Shown here: positions 17,195 to 23,929 of the stretch, in pieces | How the letters are laid out: each line of letters begins with the position of its first letter | Position numbering within the stretch: position 1 is the first letter of the stretch | Source: an uncultured Saprospiraceae bacterium | Lineage (GTDB): Bacteria; Bacteroidota; Bacteroidia; Chitinophagales; Saprospiraceae | Length of the DNA stretch: 48,994 bases | NCBI GenBank assembly: GCA_938028705.1 | Contig: CALIZI010000171.1 | Location: 1-48,994, forward strand | Direction of reading: 5' to 3' | The notes under the pieces: generated by a model | Seen by the model: only the letters and a program-made list of their open reading frames with translations | Told to the model about the DNA's origin: nothing | The model's database searches: none | Position numbers and translations under genes: made by a program

Positions 17195-18688
17195 ATTTGT
17201 ACTTTGCTCTCCGATTTTTAATTTACTCCAAAGTAATAAGCATTCTAAATCTATGGTTTTAGTATTATGTTCATGTTTCGCTTTCATTAATGTAAGCTGC
17301 ATATCAGAAATACAAGCTATCTTTTCTTTTTTATCTATACAACGGACTAATTTTCTAAAACCGGAAAGAATGATTTGTCGGTAATCATTTAATTCATTTT
17401 TTTTAGCTAAGACTTTTCGGGTAGAGCCAATTCTGTTTTCCAAATTATCATCTTGATAATCATAATAAATTGGGAGTTGTATAATACGTGCAGCATTAAC
17501 AAAACGTTGCCCTTGTTGGGTAGTTTCAAAGGTTAAAATTTTACTTAACCAATAAACTGCAGACTCCATTTCATTACCAAACCAATAAGCAAGTACGATA
17601 TTATAACAATAAGCAAGTTGCCTTCTTTTTTTTATAACGGTGCATAATTCCTCCCACCTATTCTGCACATCTTCACACACACTAATCGCTTTATCAAACT
17701 GACGCTTTGCTAAATAATAATTCAATATTTTAAAATGAATCGTATTAAATAAACGAATATTATCTTCAGAATCTATTGCTTTTAATTTATTAATTGCATC
17801 AGGATAAGCATCAATTTTATTTGCAAAATTAGAAGCGGTAAGATAATTGCATAAATGGTATTTATAATTTTTGGAAAGGATAGGGTTTTTAGCATCATCT
17901 TCTGAATAGCTGTCAACGAGATTTTTAGCAATTTCATGAGCTGAATCCCACTCTTTTGTAAAATAGTAATAACTACATTTTGCATAAAAATAACTACGTT
18001 TTGCCACTATTGGCAAATCATCCGAATCGTACTTATCTAATACGCTTATTACCGACTTTTGGAATCGCTGACGACTTTCTTGATTTATAATCTTGGGGTC
18101 TTTTATAATGATTAATTCTGTACGGATTGATGCTCCCTCTAAATCCAGTTCTTGGTTAAGTTTGTTTTGAAACCCCTCACGTTTTTCTAATAATGATAAG
18201 GTAGTGCTATCACTTTTATTAGCATCCAATAAACCAAATAACCGCCTTTCCCATATAAATAAATCAATCAAAATAGAAAAACACTCCCCATCTTCTGCCT
18301 TCTTCTTAATCGCCTTAATTTGATTTTCAAATTCCTTCAAAAGTGTCTTATCTTCTTTTGCTTTATCATACAGTATTGGCAGCACATTCATCTGCAAACG
18401 TAGCGATGCTTCCACTGTCCGGTTGGCATGGTAGTGGCTGAGAGATTCTATGATTTTCTCTTTGAGTTGCGTCTTTTTACGCGATAGCTGGGAGATGAAT
18501 TTTTGACCTTTGAAATGCTTTTTAATGGCTGCTTCATCATAAGATGTGGCATGGTCCAAAAATTCAAATAAGAGCAAATAGTCCGGCTTTTCTTTCGCTG
18601 CATTTAAGCGGGAGTATTTACCAAAGTAGGCTTTTTCATGGGGATTCAAGGATTGTATTAATGCGAATAACTTATCAGTTTGAATCAT
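17189..18688 (-). CDS. Large alpha-helical (TPR-like) cytosolic protein, paralog 2
   Basis: This 499-residue protein has no signal peptide or membrane segment and belongs to no family I recognise. It is entirely helical, with degenerate TPR-like pairs (KCSYYYFTKEWDSAHEIAKNLV, YWFGNEMESAVYWLSKIL). It matches the protein at 6241-7725 in the N-terminal LFALIQSLNPHEKAYF segment, in overall length and in order of blocks, but is strongly diverged. Like its paralog it is on the minus strand at the border of the secreted-protein cluster. The stop codon overlaps a hairpin. A structural or regulatory role is a guess. Confidence 0.75.
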   Translation of the reverse strand: MIQTDKLFALIQSLNPHEKAYFGKYSRLNAAKEKPDYLLLFEFLDHATSYDEAAIKKHFKGQKFISQLSRKKTQLKEKIIESLSHYHANRTVEASLRLQMNVLPILYDKAKEDKTLLKEFENQIKAIKKKAEDGECFSILIDLFIWERRLFGLLDANKSDSTTLSLLEKREGFQNKLNQELDLEGASIRTELIIIKDPKIINQESRQRFQKSVISVLDKYDSDDLPIVAKRSYFYAKCSYYYFTKEWDSAHEIAKNLVDSYSEDDAKNPILSKNYKYHLCNYLTASNFANKIDAYPDAINKLKAIDSEDNIRLFNTIHFKILNYYLAKRQFDKAISVCEDVQNRWEELCTVIKKRRQLAYCYNIVLAYWFGNEMESAVYWLSKILTFETTQQGQRFVNAARIIQLPIYYDYQDDNLENRIGSTRKVLAKKNELNDYRQIILSGFRKLVRCIDKKEKIACISDMQLTLMKAKHEHNTKTIDLECLLLWSKLKIGEQSTNR

Positions 18689-19037
18689 ATCACGCCTATA
18701 TCGTTAGAGTGTTGTTGGATAATGTATTGTTGAATATCGGATATAGCAGATTTGTTTAATATTGATTATCAATACTTTGCAGCCTCACAATTATATCATT
18801 TTACAATTAAAATAATATTATAATTGTAAAAACGATGAACTATGAACCCGTAAATATGAACTGATAATCGTCAAACAAAATCTATTAGCGTGTTGGCTTT
18901 ATTTCCCAATGAATGTCAAATATACAAAAAAACATAGACACTTACCAGAAAAAAATGGATAATAAGTAAATTTGATAATAGAATAAGGCGGTTTGCAATA
19001 AGCACCTAAGTAACTTATAATCAACTATTTAAAATTT
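18689..19037. other. Gene-free gap with a repeated phrase
   Basis: No gene is visible. Bases 18830-18869 (gatgaactatgaac...tatgaactgataat) repeat the phrase at 15831-15870 with a few changes. The rest is AT-rich, and I see no clear promoter for either neighbour. Confidence 0.4.
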
Positions 19038-19541
19038 ATGAAAAAAATATACTTATTTGCGGCTTGCACCATAATATTGTTTGTATTGTCCATACCTTCA
19101 TCAACAGCACAAGAAGCAAAACCCAAGAATACCGTTTATCTGACTTACGGTAATATCATTTTCTCTGCCCAAGTATCCGGTGCTTACGAAAGAACCCTTT
19201 TTCAAAAAAATATACTGACCACCAAAGGAAAAATCAATGCAGGTGGATACCTATACAATCATGCGGATTACGACGACGATGCCAAAGTCTATTCGAGTTA
19301 TGTCTCCTTATCGGCAGTACAGCTATTGAGTATTGTGGAAATCAATGCAGGGCTGGCATACACTACATTCTCACGCGCCAAAAACCTTTCCGGTACATCC
19401 GACATGGTGAATGCGCTTGAATTTTACGGCTGTCTCGGACTTAGATATGAGAAAAATCGTATTATAATCCGCGGTGGAATCGGTAATTTGGAGTTATTGT
19501 ATTTGGGGCTTGGATTTAGTTTTCCGTACCGACGACTTTAG
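19038..19541 (+). CDS. Small exported beta-barrel-like protein of unknown function
   Basis: The 167-residue protein has a signal peptide (residues 1-25, ending SSTAQ). The mature part alternates polar and aromatic/hydrophobic residues (NTVYLTYGNIIFSAQVSGAYER, FYGCLGLRYEKNRIIIRGG) and ends in a strand with terminal aromatics (LGLGFSFPYRRL). This is the pattern of a small outer-membrane beta-barrel, but no family is recognised. The stop codon lies inside an 11-bp sequence duplicated by a MITE-like insertion directly after it, which separates the gene from its terminator at 19841. Confidence 0.65.
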   Translation: MKKIYLFAACTIILFVLSIPSSTAQEAKPKNTVYLTYGNIIFSAQVSGAYERTLFQKNILTTKGKINAGGYLYNHADYDDDAKVYSSYVSLSAVQLLSIVEINAGLAYTTFSRAKNLSGTSDMVNALEFYGCLGLRYEKNRIIIRGGIGNLELLYLGLGFSFPYRRL

Positions 19542-19798
19542 CCGACCTGTGCGATTAAAATAGTAAGCGATGAAATTTCGCTTTATGTCGTTCAAGATGC
19601 GTTAGCATCGACCCCGTTTGTTAGCAAAAACCCAAGCAAAACCTATCAAGGTGCGTAGCACCGACACCGTTAAATGTACAAACAGTGCCGCTCCTATGGA
19701 GCTTAGGAGATTTTGGGGAACATTTTGCTACAAACAGGGGCGGTACTATGTACCTTTTTGGTCAAGCTAATTTTAATCGCACAGGTTGACTTTAGCCG
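19534..19798. mobile_element. MITE-like element with 17-bp terminal inverted repeats and 11-bp target duplication
   Basis: The direct repeat gactttagccg occurs at 19534-19544 and 19788-19798. Between them, acctgtgcgattaaaat (19545-19561) is the exact reverse complement of 19770-19786. The element is about 243 bp, encodes no transposase, and has an inner imperfect inverted repeat (ccccgtttgttagcaaaa with ttttgctacaaacagggg) plus small hairpins such as ggtgcgtagcacc. The target contains the TAG stop of the 19038 gene, so the insertion left that protein intact. It needs a transposase supplied in trans. Confidence 0.85.
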
Positions 19799-19840
19799 TC
19801 ATACAAATAAGAGTTTTTTTTAAATATCATAAAAAAATGA

Positions 19841-19890
19841 GCGTATAATTGAAAATGAAATTTTCAATTATACGCTTTTTTATTTTTTTT
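19841..19890 (+). terminator. Intrinsic terminator
   Basis: A perfect 16-bp stem (19841-19856 with 19860-19875), a 3-base loop, and a following run of about 14 T interrupted by one A make a strong plus-strand terminator. It probably originally ended the 19038 gene and was displaced by the MITE-like element. The T-run merges with the start of dispersed repeat copy C. Confidence 0.85.
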
Positions 19891-20052
19891 ATGGTAAAAA
19901 ACGCCTTTGTTTGGCACCCATAGCACAACGCTTCCAGCCTGCATTGCGTTTGAGCGATACGAGGTTAGTGGCATATAGTTTTCAGGTATCTATATTCGGT
20001 TTCCACTCCCACGCTGAATATGTGAATAGCTGAATATCTCTCTTGGCATACA
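19883..20052 (+). repeat. Dispersed intergenic repeat, copy C
   Basis: It shares blocks with copies A and B: T-run, taaaaaacgcctttgtttggcac, gcttccagcctgc, gcgatacgagg and a tctcttggcatac tail. It is the copy that preserves the middle and tail together. A shorter look-alike word, gcttccagcccgcat, occurs at 25073 in a terminator. Confidence 0.65.
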
Positions 20053-20190
20053 GTGAATCAACGAATCACAAATTACCAATTACAAATTCAAATTCGTACA
20101 TTTGTAAAAAAATAACAAGTTCATTTAAAGGATAAAAATAGTTGACATTTTTGGAATTTGATTTTAAAATCAAAACAAAATTTAAATACC

Positions 20191-20305
20191 CCGTTTGCTA
20201 AACTTCAAAAAGTTTGGTAAACGTAAGCAATGTACCGATATTTAACTAATTACAAATATTAGTGCCTTGCCCACGTTTAGCAAACTTGAAAAGTTTACCA
20301 AACGG
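20191..20305. repeat. Pair of inverted CGTTTG palindromic units
   Basis: Two ~32-bp imperfect palindromes (20191-20223 and 20274-20305) each read CGTTT-G-YAAACTT-AAAAGTTT-G-YAAACG. They are inverted relative to each other and separated by 50 bases, so they can fold singly or together. They sit in the leader region of the ornithine aminotransferase gene, resembling REP-type elements. Confidence 0.7.
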
Positions 20306-20373
20306 CTTTATTATATTTTGTGTAAAATTAATATCGTATAAAATGTCATAATATCCACCAATAATTAAATAAA

Positions 20374-21615
20374 ATGGTAGCAGAAAAAAAAATGACCTCT
20401 GCCGATTACATGGCATTGGAAGATAAATACGGCGCACACAATTATCACCCGCTTGCGGTGGTGCTTGCACGCGGCGAAGGCGTACATGTATGGGATGCTG
20501 AAGGTAAAAAATATTATGATTTTTTGTCAGCGTATTCCGCTGTCAATCAAGGGCATTGCCACCCACGCATACTCAAAGCCTTGCATGAGCAGTCTCAAAA
20601 CCTGACGCTTACCTCCCGCGCTTTTTACAATAATATACTCGGACCTTACGAAAAATTTATCACTGCATACTTCGGATACGACAAAGTATTGCCGATGAAC
20701 ACAGGCGTAGAAGGCGGCGAAACTGCCGTCAAACTTTGCCGAAAATGGGGCTATGAAGTCAAGGGTATTCCGGTCAATGAAGCTAAAATTATTTTCGTTA
20801 CGGGCAACTTTTGGGGACGGACTTTAGCGGCGATTTCGTCATCTTGTGATGCCAGCAGCACCAAAGGCTTCGGACCCTATATGCCCGGTTACGAACTCAT
20901 ACCTTATAATGATATTCCTGCGCTTGAAGAAGCATTAAAAGATCCGACAGTAGCCGGATTTATGGTAGAACCCATACAAGGCGAAGCCGGAGTGGTCGTG
21001 CCTGAGGACAATTATTTGAAGGATGCTTATGACCTCTGCCGCAAAAATAATGTGCTTTTTATTGCCGACGAAGTGCAGACAGGTATTGCCCGTACCGGTA
21101 AACTGATTTGTTGTGACCATCACGGTTTCAAACCTGATATTCTGATACTCGGTAAAGCCCTTTCGGGCGGTGTATTTCCGGTGTCGGCGGTCTTGGCGCG
21201 TGACGAAATCATGCTCACCATTAAGCCCGGCGAGCATGGCTCCACCTTTGGTGGCAATCCGCTTGCCTGTGCCGTAGCTATGGCAGCCCTCAAAGTGGTA
21301 GAAGACGAAAACCTCGCCGAAAATGCCGAAAAACTCGGTCAGATTTTCCGCAAGCGTATGCAAAATCTGGTCGAAAAAAGCGACTTGGTGAATCTCGTGC
21401 GTGGTAAAGGTTTGCTCAATGCTATTGTCATTAATGATGATGAAACAAGCGATACCGCATGGAATATTTGCCTGAAATTGCGCGACAATGGCTTACTCGC
21501 CAAACCTACACATGGCAATATCATTCGCTTCGCACCACCACTCGTCATGACGGAAGAGCAACTACACGAATGTTGTGATATTATTGAAAAAACTATTCTT
21601 GGATTTGGGGATTAG
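20374..21615 (+). CDS. rocD: Ornithine aminotransferase
   Basis: The 413-residue PLP enzyme of class III aminotransferases transfers the delta-amino group of ornithine to 2-oxoglutarate to give glutamate semialdehyde, linking arginine/ornithine breakdown to proline. The N-terminal segment ([16 protein letters not shown]) and [19 protein letters not shown] are specific to ornithine-oxo-acid transaminase. PLP-binding features are the ADEVQTG Asp (about residue 232) and the Schiff-base Lys in ILGKALSGG (about residue 261); [15 protein letters not shown] is also present. The ATG at 20374 precedes a second in-frame ATG six codons later; both are plausible. No arginine-pathway gene is adjacent. Confidence 0.94.
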   Translation: MVAEKKMTSADYMALEDKYGAHNYHPLAVVLARGEGVHVWDAEGKKYYDFLSAYSAVNQGHCHPRILKALHEQSQNLTLTSRAFYNNILGPYEKFITAYFGYDKVLPMNTGVEGGETAVKLCRKWGYEVKGIPVNEAKIIFVTGNFWGRTLAAISSSCDASSTKGFGPYMPGYELIPYNDIPALEEALKDPTVAGFMVEPIQGEAGVVVPEDNYLKDAYDLCRKNNVLFIADEVQTGIARTGKLICCDHHGFKPDILILGKALSGGVFPVSAVLARDEIMLTIKPGEHGSTFGGNPLACAVAMAALKVVEDENLAENAEKLGQIFRKRMQNLVEKSDLVNLVRGKGLLNAIVINDDETSDTAWNICLKLRDNGLLAKPTHGNIIRFAPPLVMTEEQLHECCDIIEKTILGFGD

Positions 21616-21838
21616 TTTATAGAGTTTATGAAGTTGACGAAGTTTATAAAGTTGATGGCGTTTATAAAGTAATTACCGAACTTTTGCATTAAAATAATTT
21701 AAAAACATCCTTATTTCAGTAGAATCAATGTTTTATAAATTATTTAAAATTAAAAGGCAAAAAGTTGAGTGATTAATTTATCAACTTTATAAACTCCATC
21801 AACTCTACAAACTTTATAAACTCCATAAACTAACAAAC
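21616..21838. repeat. Word palindrome between rocD and the hexapeptide gene
   Basis: Left of the AT-rich centre are repeated gtttataaagttgat words (21616-21670). Right of it are repeated atcaactttataaactcc words (21778-21835), their reverse complement. The right arm ends directly at the TTG start codon of the next gene, so the hairpin could affect its translation. Confidence 0.75.
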
Positions 21839-22435
21839 TTGATATACGAATTTAAAGGTTTCAAGCCTGTTGTTCACGAATCGTCTTTTGTGCATCCTTT
21901 GGCGGCAGTGACCGGTAATGTCATTATCGGGCGGGATGTCTATATCGGACCGGGTGCGGCGATACGTGGTGATTGGGGCGGTATTGTTATTGAAGACGGG
22001 TGTAATGTACAGGAAAATTGTACCGTACACATGTTTCCGGGTGTGACGGTGCGCTTACACGAAGGCGCACATATCGGACATGGCGCGATTATTCATGGTG
22101 CTGAAATCGGACGTAATTGCTTGGTCGGAATGAATGCAGTGGTGATGGATAATGTCGTCATTGAGGAGGAATGTATCATCGGGGCTTTGTGTTTTGTGAA
22201 AGCAGATAGCCGCATTCCGCGTCGTAGTTTGGTGGTGGGCAATCCGGGTAAAATCATCAAACAAATCAGTGACGATATGATAGCTTGGAAAACAAAAGGT
22301 ACACAACTCTACCAAGCCTTGCCCAAAATGTGTCACGATAGCCTCAAGCCCTGCGAAGCACTCCGCGAATTGCCCGATAATCGCCCTACACAAGATAAAT
22401 TGCTGGAGGCTTGGGATGAGATTAAGGGGAAGTGA
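21839..22435 (+). CDS. Gamma-carbonic-anhydrase-like / PaaY-type hexapeptide protein
   Basis: The 198-residue protein has a left-handed beta-helix built from hexapeptide repeats (VTGNVIIGRDVYIGPGAAIRGD, GAHIGHGAIIHGAEIGRNCLVGMNAVV). The three metal-binding His positions of gamma carbonic anhydrases appear as CTVHMFP, AHIGHGAIIHG. It resembles PaaY-type transferases/thioesterases and CaiE. The gene starts with TTG: that position gives the conserved N-terminus MIYEFKGFKPVVHESSFVHP and no ATG lies upstream in frame. The C-terminal ~40 residues are helical, as in PaaY-like proteins. Substrate is unknown; it follows rocD but is separated by 223 bases of palindrome. Confidence 0.82.
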   Translation: MIYEFKGFKPVVHESSFVHPLAAVTGNVIIGRDVYIGPGAAIRGDWGGIVIEDGCNVQENCTVHMFPGVTVRLHEGAHIGHGAIIHGAEIGRNCLVGMNAVVMDNVVIEEECIIGALCFVKADSRIPRRSLVVGNPGKIIKQISDDMIAWKTKGTQLYQALPKMCHDSLKPCEALRELPDNRPTQDKLLEAWDEIKGK

Positions 22436-22459
22436 AAGCGAATAAAACTCTCCGATAGA

Positions 22460-22570
22460 TTAATGAGACAATGTACTTACATCAATCGTTTCTTTGCGAA
22501 TGTGAGTTTGACTTTTGAAGATAGCACAACCGACAATAAAGACGACCAAAATTAACGCGAAATATCTCAT
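22460..22570 (-). CDS. Very small putative lipoprotein
   Basis: A 36-codon frame begins MRYFALILVVFIVGC, a compact signal peptide with a lipobox-like IVGC and Cys15 as the possible lipidated residue. The mature part is only ~21 polar residues ending in STLSH. It is convergent with the hexapeptide gene (24 bases between stops). Its start lies 4 bases from a 56-bp direct repeat that also flanks the xis/xre island. It is either a real small lipoprotein or a truncated relic; no family is recognised. Confidence 0.45.
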   Translation of the reverse strand: MRYFALILVVFIVGCAIFKSQTHIRKETIDVSTLSH

Positions 22571-22574
22571 GCTC

Positions 22575-22630
22575 TGTTTTTTGTGTAAAGTTAGTAAAAA
22601 ATGAATGTGTGGAATAAAAAAGCGCGATTT
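22575..22630. repeat. 56-bp direct repeat, left copy
   Basis: Matches 23816-23871 at 55 of 56 positions; the single change is a-to-g in the ggaata(a/g)aaaagcg part. The two copies bracket the 1185-bp segment with both xre genes, xisI and the xisH remnant. This copy also supplies the A-run that forms the T-run of the minus-strand terminator at 22615-22659. Confidence 0.9.
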
Positions 22631-22659
22631 CAAACCAGTTTACTGGTTTAAAGTCGCGT
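22615..22659 (-). terminator. Intrinsic terminator of the xre-xisI operon
   Basis: On the minus strand, acgcgactttaaaccag pairs with ctggtttgaaatcgcgc around a short loop, followed by TTTTTT (22615-22620). It lies 24 bases beyond the stop of the last xre gene at 22683, so it closes the minus-strand operon. Confidence 0.8.
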
Positions 22660-22682
22660 TGAATATCTTGATTTACAACTTG

Positions 22683-22976
22683 CTACACCGTCACCGCTAT
22701 TCCCTCAAAAATCCGCTTCCCCGTCAATACCTCAATCAACGTATAAGTATCTTGCGTAAAATTATGCCCACCACTCAACCAGTCAGCAACTTCGGAAGGC
22801 GTTTTGCTGAGTAGTTCTGCAAATTCAGATACGGTCAGGTTGAGTTCTTGGCGGATATCGTCTATGCGTGCGGCTACGCGCATTTTGGCGCAGACTTGTT
22901 CGCGGTGGATAAGGTCGCTTTGAGAGCGATTTTTTCTGCGTGGATTGGTGTACGTTCTATTCTTCATCGTAGTCAA
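22683..22976 (-). CDS. Xre-family HTH protein (antitoxin-like), downstream gene
   Basis: The 97-residue protein is basic at the N-terminus, followed by a helix-turn-helix domain (about residues 33-82: IDDIRQELNLTVSEFAELLSKTPSEVADWLSGG). The recognition pattern SEVADWLSGGHNFT is the Bacteroidota HigA-like type. No HigB-type toxin is next to it. It starts 17 bases after the xisI stop and ends the operon. It resembles the Xre protein at 23411-23728 in the WLSGxHN motif, but the flanks differ. Likely a DNA-binding autoregulator. Confidence 0.75.
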   Translation of the reverse strand: MTTMKNRTYTNPRRKNRSQSDLIHREQVCAKMRVAARIDDIRQELNLTVSEFAELLSKTPSEVADWLSGGHNFTQDTYTLIEVLTGKRIFEGIAVTV

Positions 22977-22993
22977 ATTTCATCAAATACTAA

Positions 22994-23323
22994 TTACAAC
23001 ACCGCATATTCGCGTTTATATGGTGCGTGAAAAGCCGGTACAATATCTTCTTTGGTTACACCCATTGCTAAGAGGTCATCCACGATACCTTCCGTCCAAT
23101 CTTGATGTATCCATATTTTATCATCTTTTAAATCGATATGTAAAATACAGGAGAATATGCGTTTATATTGATTCCAACCAATATTAATGAGGTAGTAATG
23201 TCCATGTTCATCATCAAAAGTGATTTGCGACTCAAATTCATCATATTGGTGTACTACCTTCGGATGATGATGTTTTTTGATAGCCGTTTTGATGATATGT
23301 TGGTATTGTTTTATCTTATCCAT
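22994..23323 (-). CDS. xisI: XisI-family protein
   Basis: The 109-residue protein matches the XisI family (named for the fdxN-element excision controlling factor of Anabaena). It begins MDKIKQYQHIIKTAI, then FDDEHGHYYLINIGWNQYKRI, LHIDLKDDKIWIHQDWTEG and the ending MGVTKEDIVPAFHAPYKREY, all hallmark blocks in order. Its length is that of the family. XisI normally works with XisH, encoded immediately upstream and overlapping xisI; here only a deleted remnant of xisH remains (23311-23373). XisHI pairs are widespread in cyanobacteria and Bacteroidota outside the fdxN element, and their general role is unsettled. Without XisH its function here is doubtful. Confidence 0.88.
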   Translation of the reverse strand: MDKIKQYQHIIKTAIKKHHHPKVVHQYDEFESQITFDDEHGHYYLINIGWNQYKRIFSCILHIDLKDDKIWIHQDWTEGIVDDLLAMGVTKEDIVPAFHAPYKREYAVL

Positions 23324-23373
23324 GTCGTGATTAATGCCGCTTTTGCTTCTTCGTGAAAGATGTCTTTTGCCAT
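23311..23373 (-). pseudogene. xisH: xisH remnant with in-frame internal deletion
   Basis: The 20-codon frame reads MAKDIFHEEAKAAL followed by ITTWIR and stop. The first 14 residues are the canonical N-terminus of XisH (MAKDIFHxxVKxAL). The last residues correspond to its C-terminal end, whose codons overlap the xisI start (TGG ATA AGA TAA around ATGGATAAG). XisH is normally about 140 residues, so ~120 central residues, including its nuclease-like core, are missing, while the frame and the overlapping xisI start are preserved. Confidence 0.8.
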
Positions 23374-23410
23374 TGAGTTTGAATTTGGATATAAGATATA
23401 GTGTTAGAAT

Positions 23411-23728
23411 TTACGAATTTATGGCTAATTCTGCCGCTTGAAATTTAACTTCCGCTTTTCGTGTAGTCAGGATAATTTCTTTGCCAAGTGCCGCTTCCAT
23501 TTTAGCGATACTTTTCAAGGTAAGATTATGCATACCTGAAAGCCATTTGCTGATTTCTGCTTCGCTTTTACCAAGTGCATCGGCAAGGTCTTTTTGTGTC
23601 CAGCCTTTTTCTTTTAGATATTCACCGACTTGCATGGCAATATCTACATTAATATCTGCAAATCGTTGTACTTCGGCGGGTACTTCTTTTTCCAGATATG
23701 CGGCGGCTTCTTTGCTAAAATCTTTCAT
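23411..23728 (-). CDS. Xre-family HTH protein (antitoxin-like), promoter-proximal gene
   Basis: The 105-residue protein has an N-terminal helical region (EAAAYLEKEVPAEVQRFADIN) and a helix-turn-helix core at about residues 35-85 (YLKEKGWTQKDLADALGKSEAEISKWLSG). This is a typical Xre/HigA-like antitoxin of Bacteroidota. No toxin frame is found in the 88 bases upstream. It is first in the minus-strand operon xre - (delta)xisH - xisI - xre and has a consensus promoter (23747-23777) 19 bases before the start. It probably represses its own promoter. Confidence 0.8.
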   Translation of the reverse strand: MKDFSKEAAAYLEKEVPAEVQRFADINVDIAMQVGEYLKEKGWTQKDLADALGKSEAEISKWLSGMHNLTLKSIAKMEAALGKEIILTTRKAEVKFQAAELAINS

Positions 23729-23746
23729 AAATTACTGATTCTCGAC

Positions 23747-23777
23747 CAAATTTATTCATTTTTAAGTTAAGTGTCAA
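23747..23777 (-). promoter_or_regulatory. Bacteroidota-type promoter of the xre-xisI operon
   Basis: On the minus strand TTG (23777-23775), exactly 20 bases, then TAAATTTG (23754-23747) match the consensus TTG-N20-TAnnTTTG. The first Xre start codon follows 19 bases after the -7 element. Confidence 0.75.
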
Positions 23778-23815
23778 GTGGAAATTAACTTTTAAAGTAA
23801 GTTTTTTGCTTGTTT

Positions 23816-23871
23816 TGTTTTTTGTGTAAAGTTAGTAAAAAATGAATGTGTGGAATAGAAAAGCGCGATTT
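23816..23871. repeat. 56-bp direct repeat, right copy
   Basis: 55/56 identical to 22575-22630. Its right end (gattTG) also supplies the -33 element of the promoter of the pentapeptide-repeat gene. Confidence 0.9.
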
Positions 23872-23902
23872 GTGAGGGGAATGGCAAAATTCGCTACCTT
23901 TG
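23869..23902 (+). promoter_or_regulatory. Bacteroidota-type promoter of the pentapeptide gene
   Basis: TTTG at 23869-23872 and TACCTTTG at 23895-23902 are separated by 22 bases. The -7 element contains the TTG at 23900, which would otherwise look like a start codon. The ATG at 23930 follows 27 bases after the -7 element. Confidence 0.65.
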
Positions 23903-23929
23903 CGTCGTAATACACTAATTTTACTCGAA

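Noticed and set aside
22994-23323. Active fdxN-type excision element
   Set aside because: No recombinase (XisF-like) gene and no interrupted host gene are present; XisI family membership alone does not show DNA excision.
23900-23929. TTG start for the pentapeptide gene
   Set aside because: The TTG lies in the TACCTTTG promoter element; the ATG at 23930 begins the membrane protein with a normal N-terminus.
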